The translations under genes were made by a program, and so were the position numbers. Below the pieces are notes generated by a model, which had not been told where the DNA came from, made no database searches, and worked only from the letters and a program-made list of their open reading frames with translations. Source: RGIG995 sp045542115 (GTDB lineage Bacteria > Bacillota > Clostridia > Oscillospirales > UBA644). From it: DNA of 7,302 nucleotides. Position 1 is the stretch's first letter; each line of letters starts with the position of its first letter. Below, piece after piece: positions 6,991 to 7,302 of the stretch. The stretch lies in NCBI GenBank assembly GCA_045542115.1, contig JAZQKK010000026.1, positions 1 to 7,302 on the forward strand, in the 5' to 3' direction.

Positions 6991-7302
6991 TCATACCGCC
7001 CGTTTTTGGCCTTTCTCGGCCTGTTTCGCCCTCTCCCGCACAAAATCAAAGGCGTTGTAAAACTCCAGAACCGTCAGACGCTTCGAGCTGACGTGAACCT
7101 GCTCGGATAAAACGAGGCACAAGTCCTCGAACTGCCTGTCGAACGTAACTTCCTCGCCATCCGAGCCGGAAAACATCTGCGGCTTCGAGTAAGTTATCAA
7201 CGCCGTCGTCAATTTGTCACCCCCCGCAGTCTCCCCCGGCCTGTCCTCGCCTCTGATAATCCCGTTAAGTACCGCCAACGCCCGTTGCCTCAAGATGTCG
7301 TA
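6991..7302 (-). CDS. Small protein upstream of the tape measure gene, 5' end missing (possible tail assembly chaperone)
   Basis: The frame is open at the right edge and ends with TGA at 6993-6991, giving the last 103 residues. The frame continues through TAC-GAC-ATC upstream of a TTG at 7293, so that TTG is unlikely to be the true start. The visible part is helical and charged, with GIIRGEDRPGETAGGDKLTT in the middle, an FDRQFEDLCLVLSEQ helix and a C-terminal LTVLEFYNAFDFVRERAK helix ending in a Lys/Arg/Gln-rich tail. There is no membrane segment or catalytic motif. A small helical protein just before the tape measure is the position of tail assembly chaperones (lambda gpG/gpGT type), which bind the tape measure before tube assembly. 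No sequence motif proves this, and no frameshift extension was found, so the role is inferred from position only. Confidence 0.8.
   Translation of the reverse strand, partial: YDILRQRALAVLNGIIRGEDRPGETAGGDKLTTALITYSKPQMFSGSDGEEVTFDRQFEDLCLVLSEQVHVSSKRLTVLEFYNAFDFVRERAKQAEKGQKRAV

Noticed and set aside
6991..7015. Programmed frameshift at the A-run near the end of the right-hand gene
   Set aside because: The heptamer does not fit the X-XXY-YYZ form in the zero frame, and both alternative frames terminate in or before the intergenic gap.
7291..7293. TTG as the start of the right-hand gene
   Set aside because: The frame continues upstream to the window edge, TTG is a rare start in this setting, and no initiation signal precedes it; the gene is better treated as truncated by the window.

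Overview
This window is a stretch of a phage or prophage tail-morphogenesis module, almost certainly from a phage of Bacteroidota (Bacteroides/Parabacteroides-like hosts). The evidence is that the proteins resemble, from memory, tail proteins recurrent in gut Bacteroidota prophages; that none of the three starts I can place has a clear Shine-Dalgarno sequence; and that the one gap between genes carries an A-rich leader and a possible Bacteroides-type promoter. All real genes are on the minus strand, and almost all of the window is coding. No tRNA, rRNA, CRISPR array, insertion sequence, integrase or attachment site was seen.

In the direction of transcription (right to left) the layout is as follows. 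(1) The 3' end of a small gene (7302-6991) sits in the slot where tail assembly chaperones usually lie. (2) An 84-nt gap follows, the only non-coding stretch, with a possible promoter. (3) A 1202-residue tape measure protein (6906-3298) has a recognisable tape-measure core, long charged alpha-helical segments, a tandem 81-residue repeat, two hydrophobic stretches and a Gly-rich C-terminal motif. (4) An 833-residue protein (3295-794) starts 2 nt after the tape measure stop; it is probably the tail-tip/baseplate hub and carries what looks like an inserted carbohydrate-binding-like module. (5) A protein of unknown function (807 to beyond position 1) overlaps the previous gene by 14 nt and runs off the left edge.

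The tight spacing from the tape measure leftward suggests one transcript with coupled translation. The order chaperone-like gene, tape measure, hub and further tip proteins is the usual siphovirus order: the tape measure sets tail length and nucleates tube assembly, and the downstream proteins build the tip that contacts the cell.

The points most worth a second look are a sharp change of base and codon composition inside the 833-residue gene, between a GC-rich N-terminal part and an AT-rich remainder (a likely mosaic junction near 2900-2930); the carbohydrate-binding-like insertion in the same protein; and the tape measure's internal repeat, whose two copies keep 75% protein identity although their synonymous codons have diverged widely. 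I saw no evidence for a wholly new system such as a defence island, retroelement or toxin cassette.
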